A DNA stretch of 64,000 nucleotides from NCBI RefSeq assembly GCF_019968605.1, contig NZ_CP082966.1, positions 1,103,001-1,167,000 of the forward strand. Direction: 5' to 3'. This stretch comes from Polaribacter litorisediminis. GTDB taxonomy: Bacteria; Bacteroidota; Bacteroidia; Flavobacteriales; Flavobacteriaceae. The notes beneath the pieces are model-generated. The model was not told the origin of the DNA. It saw nothing but the letters and a program-made list of their open reading frames with translations, and did no database searches. Made by a program: the position numbers and the translations under genes. Each line of letters opens with the position of its first letter. The first letter of the stretch is position 1. Below are positions 26,464 through 36,212 of this stretch, piece by piece.

Positions 26464-28116
26464 ATGAAAAAAATCATATTATTTTTCACTTTTTTAGCTT
26501 TTTTAAGTTGTAAAGAAAAAGCACCAGCACAGCTATCTTTGACAGGAAATACACAAAAAGAGTTTGTTTGGGAAGGAGCAAATATCTATTTCTTGCTTAC
26601 AGACAGGTTTCATAACGGAGATAAAAGCAATGACCTTAATTTTGAAAGAAATAAAGAAGCTGGGGTTTTGCGTGGTTTCGAAGGAGGGGATTTCAAAGGA
26701 ATTACCCAAAAAATTAAAGAAGGTTATTTTACAGAATTAGGAATTAATGCTATTTGGATGACACCTGTAGTAGAGCAAATTCATGGTGCTACAGATGAAG
26801 GTACAGGAGTTTCTTATGGTTACCATGGTTATTGGGCAAAAGACTGGACAAAGATAGACCCCAATTACGGAACGAAAGATGATTTAAAAGAATTGGTTGC
26901 CATTGCACATAAAAACGGAATACGAATCTTGTTAGATGCGGTGATTAATCATACCGGACCAAGTACAGAAAAAGATCCTGTTTGGCCCTCTGAATGGGTA
27001 AGAACTGAGCCGCAATGTGAATACAATAATTATAAAAATACCATTTCTTGTACATTAGTAAAAAATTTACCAGACATTAAAACTGAAAGTAATGAAGAAG
27101 TAGCGTTGCCACCACAATTGGTTAAAAAATGGAAAACAGAAGGTCGTTATGAGCAAGAAGTAAGAGAATTAGACGAGTTTTTTACGAGAACTGGCCATAT
27201 AAGAGCACCTCGTTTTTATATTATGAAATGGTTAACAGATTATATTACAGAATTCGGAATTGATGGTTACCGAATAGATACCGTAAAACACACAGAAGAA
27301 TTTGTTTGGCAAGAATTTAAAGAAATATGTGATGCTACTTTTGCGGAGTACAAAAAAGATAATCCTGAAAAAGTTATAGATAATAATGATTTTTATTTGG
27401 TAGGTGAAGTGTATAATTATGCAATTTCTAACGGAAAAGCTTTTGATTTTGGGGATAAAAAAGTAAATTATTTTGATAAAGCGTTCCATAGTTTAATCAA
27501 TTTTGAAATTAAATGGAATGCGAAACAAATGGCAGAAAAGGATATTTTTAATAAATATGATTCCATTTTACGAACAACATTAAAAGGATATGGAATTTTA
27601 AATTATATGACCTCTCATGATGATGGTCAGCCTTTTGATAAAGACAGAGAAATGCCCATAAAAACGGCAACCACATTATTATTAACCCCGGGAACCTCGC
27701 AGGTTTATTATGGAGATGAATCTGCAAGAGATTTAACAATTAATGGGGCTATTGGAGATGCAACTTTACGTTCTTTTATGAATTGGGATGACATTAATAA
27801 GAATAAAAATACACAACATATCTTACAGCATTGGCAAAAATTAGGGCAGTTTCGGGCAAATCACATGGCTATAGGAGCAGGGAAACATCAACTTATTTCT
27901 GAGGAAAATGGATTGGTTTTTTCAAGAATTAGAAAAGATGATAAAATAATTGCAGGCATAAATTTACCAAAAGGCAAAAAAGAGCTTACTGTATCATCCA
28001 TATTTAAAAATGGCGAAAAATTAAATGAGTTCTATTCCAAACAAACATTAGAAGTTAAAGATGGAAAAGTTATTGTAAATTCAGAATTTAATATTGTTTT
28101 ATTAGAAAAGAATTAA
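26464..28116 (+). CDS. GH13 lipoprotein, alpha-amylase family
   Basis: This is the last gene of the alpha-glucan operon (550 aa), with lipobox FLSC (C16). The barrel begins IYFLLTDRFHNGDKSND, shows region I LLDAVINHTGP and has catalytic candidates D272 (GYRIDTVKH), E315 (YLVGEVYN) and D386 (TSHDDGQP). It ends in a short C-terminal beta-domain. The Asp-Gly after the region IV aspartate is a variation on the usual pattern seen in its operon partners. It converges on two small minus-strand membrane-protein genes. Specificity (maltogenic, alpha-1,6 or other) cannot be read by eye. Confidence 0.9.
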   Translation: MKKIILFFTFLAFLSCKEKAPAQLSLTGNTQKEFVWEGANIYFLLTDRFHNGDKSNDLNFERNKEAGVLRGFEGGDFKGITQKIKEGYFTELGINAIWMTPVVEQIHGATDEGTGVSYGYHGYWAKDWTKIDPNYGTKDDLKELVAIAHKNGIRILLDAVINHTGPSTEKDPVWPSEWVRTEPQCEYNNYKNTISCTLVKNLPDIKTESNEEVALPPQLVKKWKTEGRYEQEVRELDEFFTRTGHIRAPRFYIMKWLTDYITEFGIDGYRIDTVKHTEEFVWQEFKEICDATFAEYKKDNPEKVIDNNDFYLVGEVYNYAISNGKAFDFGDKKVNYFDKAFHSLINFEIKWNAKQMAEKDIFNKYDSILRTTLKGYGILNYMTSHDDGQPFDKDREMPIKTATTLLLTPGTSQVYYGDESARDLTINGAIGDATLRSFMNWDDINKNKNTQHILQHWQKLGQFRANHMAIGAGKHQLISEENGLVFSRIRKDDKIIAGINLPKGKKELTVSSIFKNGEKLNEFYSKQTLEVKDGKVIVNSEFNIVLLEKN

Positions 28117-28146
28117 CACTATTCTAGCCATCGGTTCAAAAAAAAA

Positions 28147-28254
28147 TTAATTTTTGCCTATTTTATTAAATTCATTGATAAAAACATAGGCCCAAATGAG
28201 TACGCATATTCCTACAAAAACCGAAAAATAAAGAACTATATCATTTGCGCTCAT
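28147..28254 (-). CDS. Small single-pass membrane protein, 35 aa
   Basis: A 35-codon frame begins with ATG at 28254, inside the last codons of the upstream small gene, and ends in TAA at 28147-28149. The product starts MSANDIVLYFSVFVGICVLI and has one hydrophobic helix followed by a polar, basic end (NEFNKIGKN). The stop-start overlap points to coupled translation. It has the look of a transporter accessory peptide, but no transporter gene adjoins on its strand. Function unknown. Confidence 0.55.
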   Translation of the reverse strand: MSANDIVLYFSVFVGICVLIWAYVFINEFNKIGKN

Positions 28255-28429
28255 TTCTTATCAATTTTAAGTAAATAATAAGGCCTAATAAAGTTGGTGC
28301 CCATAGACCAATAAAGATGCCATGTAATTCTTTTCCGGTTAAGAAAAGATACTCTGAAGTCAGTATAATTAGAGCGCATAAGCCTAATATTAAGACATTG
28401 GCAATTCCTAATTTTCTAATTAAATTCAT
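28241..28429 (-). CDS. Small two-helix membrane protein, 62 aa
   Basis: This is a 62-residue protein starting MNLIRKLGIANVLILGL, with two strongly hydrophobic segments (about 9-32 and 36-56) joined by FLTGKELHG and a basic tail (KLIRNERK). The gene stands in an intergenic island between the two polysaccharide loci, divergent from the large regulator, and overlaps the 35-codon gene downstream. It is probably a real gene because the hydrophobic profile is coherent and the pair is overlapped in a translation-coupled way. No family was recognised. Confidence 0.65.
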   Translation of the reverse strand: MNLIRKLGIANVLILGLCALIILTSEYLFLTGKELHGIFIGLWAPTLLGLIIYLKLIRNERK

Positions 28430-28616
28430 ATAGTTGTTAAATATTTGGTAAAGTTAATCAAAAAATTTCAGAAAAATAAATGGTTTAAAATCTTATTTGC
28501 TAGACTTTTATTCCTTATTTGTATAGGTAAACCTTAATATTGTAACAATACACAACTATTGTAATTTGTTAGTTATAAGTAATTTGCGTAATATTGACAA
28601 CCAAACATCAATATAT

Positions 28617-31424
28617 ATGTCATTTAATTACTTAAGAAAGCTCATATTTGGATTTATGTTTTTTTGTTGTAATAGCATTTTTTCTCAAGAAGTTCCTCCA
28701 ATAAATATTTTTTCCACGGAAGATTATGGAGCTGAAAATCAAAATTGGGCAATTTCTCAAGATTCAAATAAACTTATTTATATTGCAAATAATAAAGGTT
28801 TATTAGAATATAATGGCGCAAACTGGCAATTATATCCTACACCTAATGAAACCATTATGCGTTCTGTGAAATGTCTAGATGATAAAATCTATACAGGATT
28901 TTATATGGATTTTGGCTTTTGGACCAAAAATGAATTCGGACTTTTAGATTATACCTCTATTGTTAAAGAGAATGATATTGAAATGCTTGAAGATGAGCAG
29001 ATTTGGGAAATATTTGAATTAGATGGTTGGTTGCTTTTTAAGTCTTTACAGCGAATTTATCTATACAATTTAACCACTCAATCTTTTAAAATAATAAAGG
29101 CAACAAAAAATATTATAAAATTATCTAGAGTAGAAAATGTAATTTATTTTCAAGAATTAGGAAAAGGAGTTTTTCTGATAGAAAATGGAGTTCCTAAATT
29201 GGTTTCGGATGATGAAGTTTTAAAACAAAATAAAATTGTCGAAATATTTTTAAAAAATGATAAATTATTTTTTATCACTCAAAAAAAGGGTTTTTTCTTT
29301 CTTGATGGTCAAAAGTTAAAAAAATGGAACACTCAGATTGATGAATCGCTGGCAAAAAATACGATTTATAGCGCAAGACAATTAAAAAATGGGAATCTTG
29401 TTTTAGGTACAATTTCTAATGGTTTTATAAAATTAGATAAAAACGGAGAAATTAATTACCAAATGACGCAAGGTTTAGGGTTAAGTAATAACACAGTTTT
29501 GTCTATTTTTGAAGATATAGATGAAAATATTTGGTTAGGTTTAGATAACGGAATTAATGTTATAAACCTTTCATCTCCTTTTAGGCGTTTTGTGAATAAA
29601 ACAAGTTATTGGGGTACAATTTATGCATCCATAGTTCACAAAGATTATTTATACATAGGCACCAACCAAGGTTTATTTTATAAGGAAAAAACATCTGAAG
29701 ACGATTTTAAATTTATAGACAATACCCAAGGGCAGGTATGGAATATACAAGAAATAGACGGTGCTCTTTTTTGCAGTCATGATTCGGGTACATTTGTTAT
29801 TGAAAACAAGAAAGCAAAATTTATTGAAGGTACTCAAGGAACTTGGGGCGTAAAAAAAATAGACGAAAAAACTTTAATACAAGGAAGTTATGATGGATTG
29901 TATGTTTTAACAAATGATGGTACATCTTGGAAATTAAAAAATAAGCTACAAGGATTTTCTAATTCTAGTAAGTATTTTATTGTAAAAGAAAACCATAAAA
30001 TTTTTGTAAATCATGAATATAAAGGTGTTTTTAAATTAGAAATTGATAAAGAGTTTCAAAACGTAACAAAAATTAGCAAAGATAATTCGGTCGCAAAAGG
30101 CATTCACTCAAGTTTAATTGAGTATAATAATAACATTTTTTATGCCTGTAAAAGAGGAGTGTATCGCTATATTGATGAAAAAGATTATTTTGAATTAGAC
30201 ACTATATACAGTAAATTAATTCCAAAAGATAAATTTCTTTCTGCAAAATTATTGTTAGATACCTCTAGTAATAAATTATGGTCCTTTACAAAAGATGATA
30301 TCCGCTATTATGCGCCTGGCAAATTAAGTTTAAAACCAAATTTAGAAATTATTCCAATAAAGGGAGATATTTATAAAGGCGCTTCGGGTTATGAAAATAT
30401 AATGTTTTTAGAAGATAAAAAGTACTTGATAGGTACTTCTGACGGTTATGTAATATTAGACTTAAATAGCATCACCGAACCTAAAAATTTTAATACAACC
30501 ATCAATAGCGTTTTTTATAATAAACTAGATGGAATACAAAATAAGGTCAGTTTGTTAAAAAAGAGGTTATTTCAAAAAGATGAAAATAATTTAGGCTTTG
30601 TGTATAGCATCTCTAATTATAATAAAACTTCTTCTATTAAATATCAATATAAATTAGATGGGCTTCATGAGAAGTGGAGTAAGCTTTCTAAAAATAATTC
30701 TTTTTTGTTTGAAAATTTACCTTCTGGTGAATACATCTTTAAGGTAAGAGGATCTATAGATAATAAATTAAGTGACAATATTGCAGAATACGCCTTTAAA
30801 ATATCCAAGCCATGGTATCTTTCAAATGTATTTATTTTTATATATGCTCTTGTTTTTATCATTTTATTTTTTACCATCCACTATGCTTCAAAAGTGTACT
30901 ACAGAAAACAAAGAAAAAATTTATTAGAAAAAACGCAACGAGATTTAGAGTTAAAAGAACTTGAGAGTTCCCAGAAAATTATAAAATTAAATAATGATAA
31001 ATTAAGAAGTGATATTGAAAGTAAAAATCGAGAATTAGCGACTTCTACAATGAGTATTATCAAGAAAAACGAATTTTTAAATTCAATTAAAACAGAACTT
31101 ATTTCAAAAGGAAAAGAAGGTATCGAAAAAGTGGTTAAGATAATTGACCAAAACTTAAACAATACGGATGATTGGAAATTGTTTCAAGAAGCATTTAACA
31201 ACGCAGATAAAAATTTTCTTAAAAAAATAAAATCCAAACACTCAGAATTAACCCCGAATGATTTAAGATTATGTGCATATCTTCGACTTAATCTATCTTC
31301 AAAAGAAATAGCACCATTATTAAATATTTCACCTAGAAGTGTAGAAGTAAAACGATACAGACTTCGTAAAAAAATGAATTTACCTCATAACACCAATTTA
31401 ACCAATTACATATTAGAAGTTTAA
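28617..31424 (+). CDS. SusR-like membrane-spanning regulator: propeller sensor, Y_Y_Y, TM, coiled coil, LuxR-type HTH
   Basis: This one-component glycan sensor/regulator (935 aa from 28617) binds a ligand in the periplasm and DNA in the cytoplasm. The start MSFNYLRK gives a signal sequence ending SIFSQ; an in-frame start 51 bases upstream is less likely. Residues 25-660 form a beta-propeller with two-component-regulator repeats (IYIANNKGLLEYNG, NIWLGLDNGINVIN, YIGTNQGLFY). A Y_Y_Y domain follows (about 665-725), then a transmembrane helix near 735-757, a charged coiled coil (about 760-830) and a C-terminal LuxR-like helix-turn-helix (LSSKEIAPLLNISPRSVEVK). There is no histidine kinase or receiver domain. 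It directly precedes the laminarin susC, so it most likely controls that locus. Confidence 0.9.
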   Translation: MSFNYLRKLIFGFMFFCCNSIFSQEVPPINIFSTEDYGAENQNWAISQDSNKLIYIANNKGLLEYNGANWQLYPTPNETIMRSVKCLDDKIYTGFYMDFGFWTKNEFGLLDYTSIVKENDIEMLEDEQIWEIFELDGWLLFKSLQRIYLYNLTTQSFKIIKATKNIIKLSRVENVIYFQELGKGVFLIENGVPKLVSDDEVLKQNKIVEIFLKNDKLFFITQKKGFFFLDGQKLKKWNTQIDESLAKNTIYSARQLKNGNLVLGTISNGFIKLDKNGEINYQMTQGLGLSNNTVLSIFEDIDENIWLGLDNGINVINLSSPFRRFVNKTSYWGTIYASIVHKDYLYIGTNQGLFYKEKTSEDDFKFIDNTQGQVWNIQEIDGALFCSHDSGTFVIENKKAKFIEGTQGTWGVKKIDEKTLIQGSYDGLYVLTNDGTSWKLKNKLQGFSNSSKYFIVKENHKIFVNHEYKGVFKLEIDKEFQNVTKISKDNSVAKGIHSSLIEYNNNIFYACKRGVYRYIDEKDYFELDTIYSKLIPKDKFLSAKLLLDTSSNKLWSFTKDDIRYYAPGKLSLKPNLEIIPIKGDIYKGASGYENIMFLEDKKYLIGTSDGYVILDLNSITEPKNFNTTINSVFYNKLDGIQNKVSLLKKRLFQKDENNLGFVYSISNYNKTSSIKYQYKLDGLHEKWSKLSKNNSFLFENLPSGEYIFKVRGSIDNKLSDNIAEYAFKISKPWYLSNVFIFIYALVFIILFFTIHYASKVYYRKQRKNLLEKTQRDLELKELESSQKIIKLNNDKLRSDIESKNRELATSTMSIIKKNEFLNSIKTELISKGKEGIEKVVKIIDQNLNNTDDWKLFQEAFNNADKNFLKKIKSKHSELTPNDLRLCAYLRLNLSSKEIAPLLNISPRSVEVKRYRLRKKMNLPHNTNLTNYILEV

Positions 31425-31636
31425 AAGTAGTAAAATGGGACTCTAAAATCCTAAAGAAAGGTTAAAAAAGTTTAATAAAGGGTAAAAAAGCCATACATAA
31501 CTACAACATTTCCACAACAGGATCATTATAATAGCTTTTTTTTAGTATTTGGTCTGTTTAGTTTAGCAAAGGCTTTCCTTTAATTTACAGTGTTTTGTAT
31601 TGCTTTCTTGCGATGTATGTTTTTTGTTCAGGCTTT

Positions 31637-31671
31637 TTTGTTAATTTAACAAAATATTAGCGGTATTTTTG
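31637..31671 (+). promoter_or_regulatory. Promoter of the laminarin susC operon (-33 TTTG, -7 TATTTTTG)
   Basis: TTTG at 31637-31640 is followed after 23 bases by TATTTTTG at 31664-31671, an exact match to the Bacteroidota -7 consensus TAnnTTTG. The -7 element lies 31 bases upstream of the susC start codon. A near-palindrome TTGTTAATTTAACAA (31638-31652) overlaps the -33 region and may be a regulator site. Confidence 0.65.
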
Positions 31672-31702
31672 TTAAAATTATAATCCAAAAAAAACTTTAT
31701 TC

Positions 31703-34700
31703 ATGAGAAAAAAAATGATGTTGCTACTCTTTTTACTCGCTGGTTTTTGCTTAAATGCACAAACTATAGATGTAAAAGGTGTTGTTAAAGATGCTAAAAC
31801 TGGAGATCCACTTCCAGGAGTTAGTGTAAGTATTAAAGGAACTATTTCAGGAACAGAAACTGATTTTGATGGACTTTTTATTCTTTCAAAAGTAGAAAAA
31901 GGAGCTGTATTAGTATTTAATTACTTAGGGTATGCCCAAAAAGAAGTAACTGTAAATCAACCAAACCTAGAGGTTACATTAGAAGAGTCGGCAGAGTCTT
32001 TAGATGAAATTGTAGTGGTTGGTTATGGTTCGCAGAAAAGAAAGGATGTAACAGGTTCTGTATCTATTGTAGGTGAAGCAACTTTAGAGGCTTTAAGGCC
32101 AGTAGATGCAACAAGTGCATTGCAAGGAACAACCTCGGGTGTTGCTGTAAACCTTTCATCAGGTGCACCTGGTGCTAAAGTAAATATTTTAATTAGGGGT
32201 GTTAGTTCTAACACAAACAATCAACCTTTAACAATTGTTGATGGTTATGAAGGAGATTTAAATAGTATAAATCCGAATGACATTGAAACTATTACTGTTT
32301 TAAAAGATGCACAAGCTGCAATTTACGGTATTAAAGGTGCAAACGGGGTGGTTTTAGTTACTACTAAAATTGGTAGAAAGAATAAAAAACCAACTGTTAA
32401 ATATGATACTTATGCAGCTGTACAACAAACGACTAGGAAATTAGACTATTTAAATGCAACTGAGTACGCGTTGGTTTTAAATGAAGCGTATGCTTCAAGT
32501 GGTCAAACATTGCCGTTTAATAATGTAGGGCAATTAGGTAGAGGTACCAATTGGCAAGATCAACTATTTAATGATGCTATTTTAATGAATCATAACATTA
32601 GTTTATCTGGCGGTGGAGAAAATGTAAGATATTTTGTAAGTGCTTCTCGTACCGAGCAAGATGGTATTATCGCTAAAGAGAAATCTAATTTTGTTAGAAA
32701 TAATATCAAATTAAATTTAGCAGTAGATATCAATGAAAAACTTAATTTTTCTTTAATTGCAAACTATTTTACTAGTCAATCTCAAGGTTTTGACGGTTCA
32801 CTATTATTTAATGGTTTAAATTATGCACCAACTTTTGGTTTAAACGAAGATGATACAAATAACTTTTTAGGAATAGAAGTTGTGAATCCTTTATCATTAT
32901 TAGACAATACATTTGGTCAAAATAATGGAAACGGAATTGAAGGGAATTTTAAGTTGGAATATAAACCAATTGAAGGTTTAAATGTTGTATCCCGTGTTGG
33001 ATATAAGATTTACAATGAAAAGCAACGTTCATTTACACCGATCCAGGAGTATGGTTTGGCAAAAGTATACAACCAAACACAAAGTTCTGTGTATCAATTT
33101 AAAGCTACATCAACAAGAGTAGTTTGGGAAACTTTTGCTACCTATGCTAAAACTTTTAATGAAGACCATAATGCTACTTTTACGGCAGGTACAAGTGTTC
33201 AGAATGATTTATTTGATGGTATTTATGCTACAGGTTTTGATGTACCAAATAATTCTTATGCCTTTGCAGATATTAGCTTAACAAATTCTCAAAGTGAGCA
33301 AAGAAGCATAAATACTGGTAATGGTGATATTAGACTTACTTCTTTTTTTGGTAGAGCTCAATATGATTATAAAGGAAAATATTTATTTTCTGGATTAGTT
33401 AGAAGAGACGGCGCTTCAGTTTTTGCTGAAGACCAAAGAGTAGATAATTTCTGGTCGGTAACAACAGGTTGGAAAATTTCTGACGAAGACTTTTTAAAAG
33501 ATAATAAAACCATTAGCTTTTTAAAATTAAGAGGAAGTTATGGTACGCTAGGAAACCTTGTTGGAGATAATTTATTTAGATCCTTATTAAATGGTGAAGC
33601 AGAATATGTATTTGATGGAAGTCTTGTTGATGGTACTGCTCAAGGAGGTTTACCAAACCCGATTGCAACTTGGGAAACAGCTGAGAAATTAGATATTGGT
33701 TTAGATATTAATTTATTTGATGACAAGTTATCTTTCGTAGCAGATTATTTTGTAGAAACTAGAAAAGATTTATTAATTCAAAATTTTCCAGTCTCTGGTT
33801 TATTAGGTTCTGGAGCTCCTGGAGGAGCAAATCCAACTGTAAATGCAGGTACATCTAGAAATACGGGTGGGGAATTGGCCATTAATTATAGAGCTTATTC
33901 ATCTGAAGATACTTCTTTAAACTTCTCGTATAACGTTACCTATGTAAAAAATGAAGTTACTGACGTTTTAGACAACGCTTTTGTAGAAGGTGGAGCCTTT
34001 GCTATTGGAAACTTACCTCCATCAAGAATGGAAGTTGGTCAACCAATTGGGTACTTTTTAGGGTTACAAACCGATGGTATTTTCCAATCACAAGCAGAAA
34101 TAGATGCGCATCCTTCTCAGTCAGGATTAGGGGCTTCTAGCACTGCTCCTGGTGATATCAGATATAAAGATACGAATGGAGATGGTGTTTTAAACTTTGA
34201 AGATAGAGTGAATATTGGAAATCCACAAGCAGATTTTTATATGGGCTTTAATATTTCTGGTACCTATAAAAATTGGGATTTTGCAACCTACTTATATGCT
34301 GAATTAGGGAAAGACATGGTTAGAAATTTTGAACGTTTTTTACCAAATGTTAATAAACCAGCTTCTTATTTAGGAAGATGGACCGGACCAGGAACAAGTA
34401 ATTCTATTCCTAGATTAACAAATGATGCAACAAATAATCAACTATTTTCTGATTTCTTTGTAGAGGATGCATCATTCTTACGTTTACAAAATATTCAAAT
34501 CGGATATAACTTTTCTCCAGAAACCCTGAAAAAAGTAGGTTTGGCCAAAGTGAGATTGTATACATCAATCAACAATTTATTTACATTAACTGAATACACT
34601 GGATTTGATCCAACAGTGAATGGAGGTGCAATTGGTGCTGGTATAGATGGAGGTACTTATCCATCAGCAAGACAATTTTTATTAGGTTTAAATGTTGAAT

Positions 34701-34705
34701 TTTAA
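31703..34705 (+). CDS. susC: SusC/RagA-family TonB-dependent importer (laminarin locus)
   Basis: This is an outer-membrane active importer (1000 aa) for beta-glucan oligosaccharides. The signal peptide ends FCLNAQ (residue 20), followed by a carboxypeptidase-regulatory-like domain (VKGVVKDAKTGDPLPGVSV), the SusC signature EIVVVGYGS, the plug domain (ILIRGVSSNTNNQPLTIVDG, VLKDAQAAIYGIKGANG) and a long TonB barrel ending LLGLNVEF. It is about as long as the starch SusC but clearly divergent from it. It is first in an operon with susD 11 bases on. Substrate comes from context: GH16, GH17, GH30, GH3 and GH149 genes downstream. Confidence 0.96.
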   Translation: MRKKMMLLLFLLAGFCLNAQTIDVKGVVKDAKTGDPLPGVSVSIKGTISGTETDFDGLFILSKVEKGAVLVFNYLGYAQKEVTVNQPNLEVTLEESAESLDEIVVVGYGSQKRKDVTGSVSIVGEATLEALRPVDATSALQGTTSGVAVNLSSGAPGAKVNILIRGVSSNTNNQPLTIVDGYEGDLNSINPNDIETITVLKDAQAAIYGIKGANGVVLVTTKIGRKNKKPTVKYDTYAAVQQTTRKLDYLNATEYALVLNEAYASSGQTLPFNNVGQLGRGTNWQDQLFNDAILMNHNISLSGGGENVRYFVSASRTEQDGIIAKEKSNFVRNNIKLNLAVDINEKLNFSLIANYFTSQSQGFDGSLLFNGLNYAPTFGLNEDDTNNFLGIEVVNPLSLLDNTFGQNNGNGIEGNFKLEYKPIEGLNVVSRVGYKIYNEKQRSFTPIQEYGLAKVYNQTQSSVYQFKATSTRVVWETFATYAKTFNEDHNATFTAGTSVQNDLFDGIYATGFDVPNNSYAFADISLTNSQSEQRSINTGNGDIRLTSFFGRAQYDYKGKYLFSGLVRRDGASVFAEDQRVDNFWSVTTGWKISDEDFLKDNKTISFLKLRGSYGTLGNLVGDNLFRSLLNGEAEYVFDGSLVDGTAQGGLPNPIATWETAEKLDIGLDINLFDDKLSFVADYFVETRKDLLIQNFPVSGLLGSGAPGGANPTVNAGTSRNTGGELAINYRAYSSEDTSLNFSYNVTYVKNEVTDVLDNAFVEGGAFAIGNLPPSRMEVGQPIGYFLGLQTDGIFQSQAEIDAHPSQSGLGASSTAPGDIRYKDTNGDGVLNFEDRVNIGNPQADFYMGFNISGTYKNWDFATYLYAELGKDMVRNFERFLPNVNKPASYLGRWTGPGTSNSIPRLTNDATNNQLFSDFFVEDASFLRLQNIQIGYNFSPETLKKVGLAKVRLYTSINNLFTLTEYTGFDPTVNGGAIGAGIDGGTYPSARQFLLGLNVEF

Positions 34706-34716
34706 TACATAAAAAG

Positions 34717-36201
34717 ATGAGAAATTACAAACAAAAAATAAAATTAGGATTCATCTTTATGGCAAGTTTATTTGTTATAACTTCATGTTCAGATGAATAC
34801 TTAGACAATTCTAAACTTTATGCAGAAGATTCTGAATCTTTTTTCAATTCAGAAACCGATTATTACAATGCGTTAGTAGCAGCGTATGATCCTTTACAAT
34901 CTTCATATATAAATGTATTGATGGGAGAAATAGCTTCTAATAATACCTTATGTGGTGGTGAAAGTGCAACAGACGTTCCTGGATTTCAGCAGATTGATGA
35001 TATGATTCATACTCCGGTGAACGCTCAACTACAAGCTCTTTGGAGCTGGATGTACGGAGGTGTTAACAGAGCTGCATACATTATAGAGTTTCAAGATAAA
35101 ACAGAATTTGCTGGCAATGAGATCATCATTGCGGAAGCTCATTTTTTAAGAGCCTACTATAATTTCGAATTGGTAAAATGGTTTGGAGACATTCCTATTA
35201 AACCAGAAGGTCGTTTTGTTTTAGGGGATGAAAAATCAATTCCAAGATCGCCTAAGGCAGAAGTTTATGCTTTAATAGAACAAGATTTAAAAAATGCAGT
35301 CGATAATTTGTCTTATACAGCTCCTCAAATTGGGAGAGCAACAAAAGGATCTGCACAAGCTTTATTAGGTAAAGTATATTTATTTCAAGATAAATTTTCT
35401 GATGCAGCTACTGTATTAGAAGATTTAATTCAGAATGGTCCTTACATGTTAGAGCCGGATTATAACAAAATTTTTGAATTTGCAGGTGAAAACGGAGTAG
35501 GTTCTGTGTTTGAAATTCAGTATACAGACATTCAAGGTGCTGGTTTTGGTTGTTTACAATGTAGTGAAGGTAATGTTGCTGTAGGTTTTCAAGGAGTTAG
35601 AGGGTATAAAGGAGACTTGTTTACATCAGGATTTAGTTTTAACGTGCCAACGCAAGATGTAGTAGATGAATTTGAACCTGGAGATATTCGTAAAGACGTA
35701 GCTATTTTAGATATAGATGCTTGGGCTGCATCAACAGGAGCTGAATTTACAACAGGCTTTGAGCACACTGGTTATTTTAATAGAAAATACATTCCAAGAG
35801 TTCGAAGTGAAAATGCTGCAGGAGATTTAAACTTAACAAACCCAAATAATTACAGAGCAATTCGTTTTGCAGATGTGTTATTAATGGCAGCAGAATCTCT
35901 TAATAGAAAACCGAGTCCAGATGATGCACAGGCATTGATATATTTAAACTTGGTAAGAGAAAGAGCGTTTGGTAATACAGACAATAACATTACAACAACG
36001 GGTACTAATTTAACAGCTGTAATTTATAAAGAGCGTAGAGTTGAATTAGTTGGAGAAGGTCATCACTTTTTTGACTTGGTAAGAACAGGAAGAGGAACAC
36101 AAATACCAGGGTTTACAGCAGGCAAAAATGATGTATTTCCTATTCCTTTAGAAGAAATACAATTTTCTCAAGGAAATTGGTCACAAAATCAAGGATATTA
36201 A
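34717..36201 (+). CDS. susD: SusD/RagB-family lipoprotein (laminarin locus)
   Basis: This surface glycan-binding lid of the SusC channel (494 aa) has lipobox FVITSC (C24) followed by SDEYLD, acidic as expected for surface lipoproteins. It has the typical SusD N-terminal segment (ESFFNSETDYYNALVAAYDP), the TPR-like core (AEAHFLRAYYNFELVKWFGD, ATKGSAQALLGKVYLFQ) and the C-terminal block with YKERRVELVGEGHHFFDLVR followed by VFPIPLEEIQFSQGNWSQNQ. Length is normal. The next gene starts 11 bases after its stop. Confidence 0.95.
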   Translation: MRNYKQKIKLGFIFMASLFVITSCSDEYLDNSKLYAEDSESFFNSETDYYNALVAAYDPLQSSYINVLMGEIASNNTLCGGESATDVPGFQQIDDMIHTPVNAQLQALWSWMYGGVNRAAYIIEFQDKTEFAGNEIIIAEAHFLRAYYNFELVKWFGDIPIKPEGRFVLGDEKSIPRSPKAEVYALIEQDLKNAVDNLSYTAPQIGRATKGSAQALLGKVYLFQDKFSDAATVLEDLIQNGPYMLEPDYNKIFEFAGENGVGSVFEIQYTDIQGAGFGCLQCSEGNVAVGFQGVRGYKGDLFTSGFSFNVPTQDVVDEFEPGDIRKDVAILDIDAWAASTGAEFTTGFEHTGYFNRKYIPRVRSENAAGDLNLTNPNNYRAIRFADVLLMAAESLNRKPSPDDAQALIYLNLVRERAFGNTDNNITTTGTNLTAVIYKERRVELVGEGHHFFDLVRTGRGTQIPGFTAGKNDVFPIPLEEIQFSQGNWSQNQGY

Positions 36202-36212
36202 TTTATAGAAAT

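Noticed and set aside
28137..28155. AT-only palindrome AAAAATTAATTTTT between convergent genes
   Set aside because: Pure A/T stems of this size occur by chance in this AT-rich DNA and no GC-containing stem is present.
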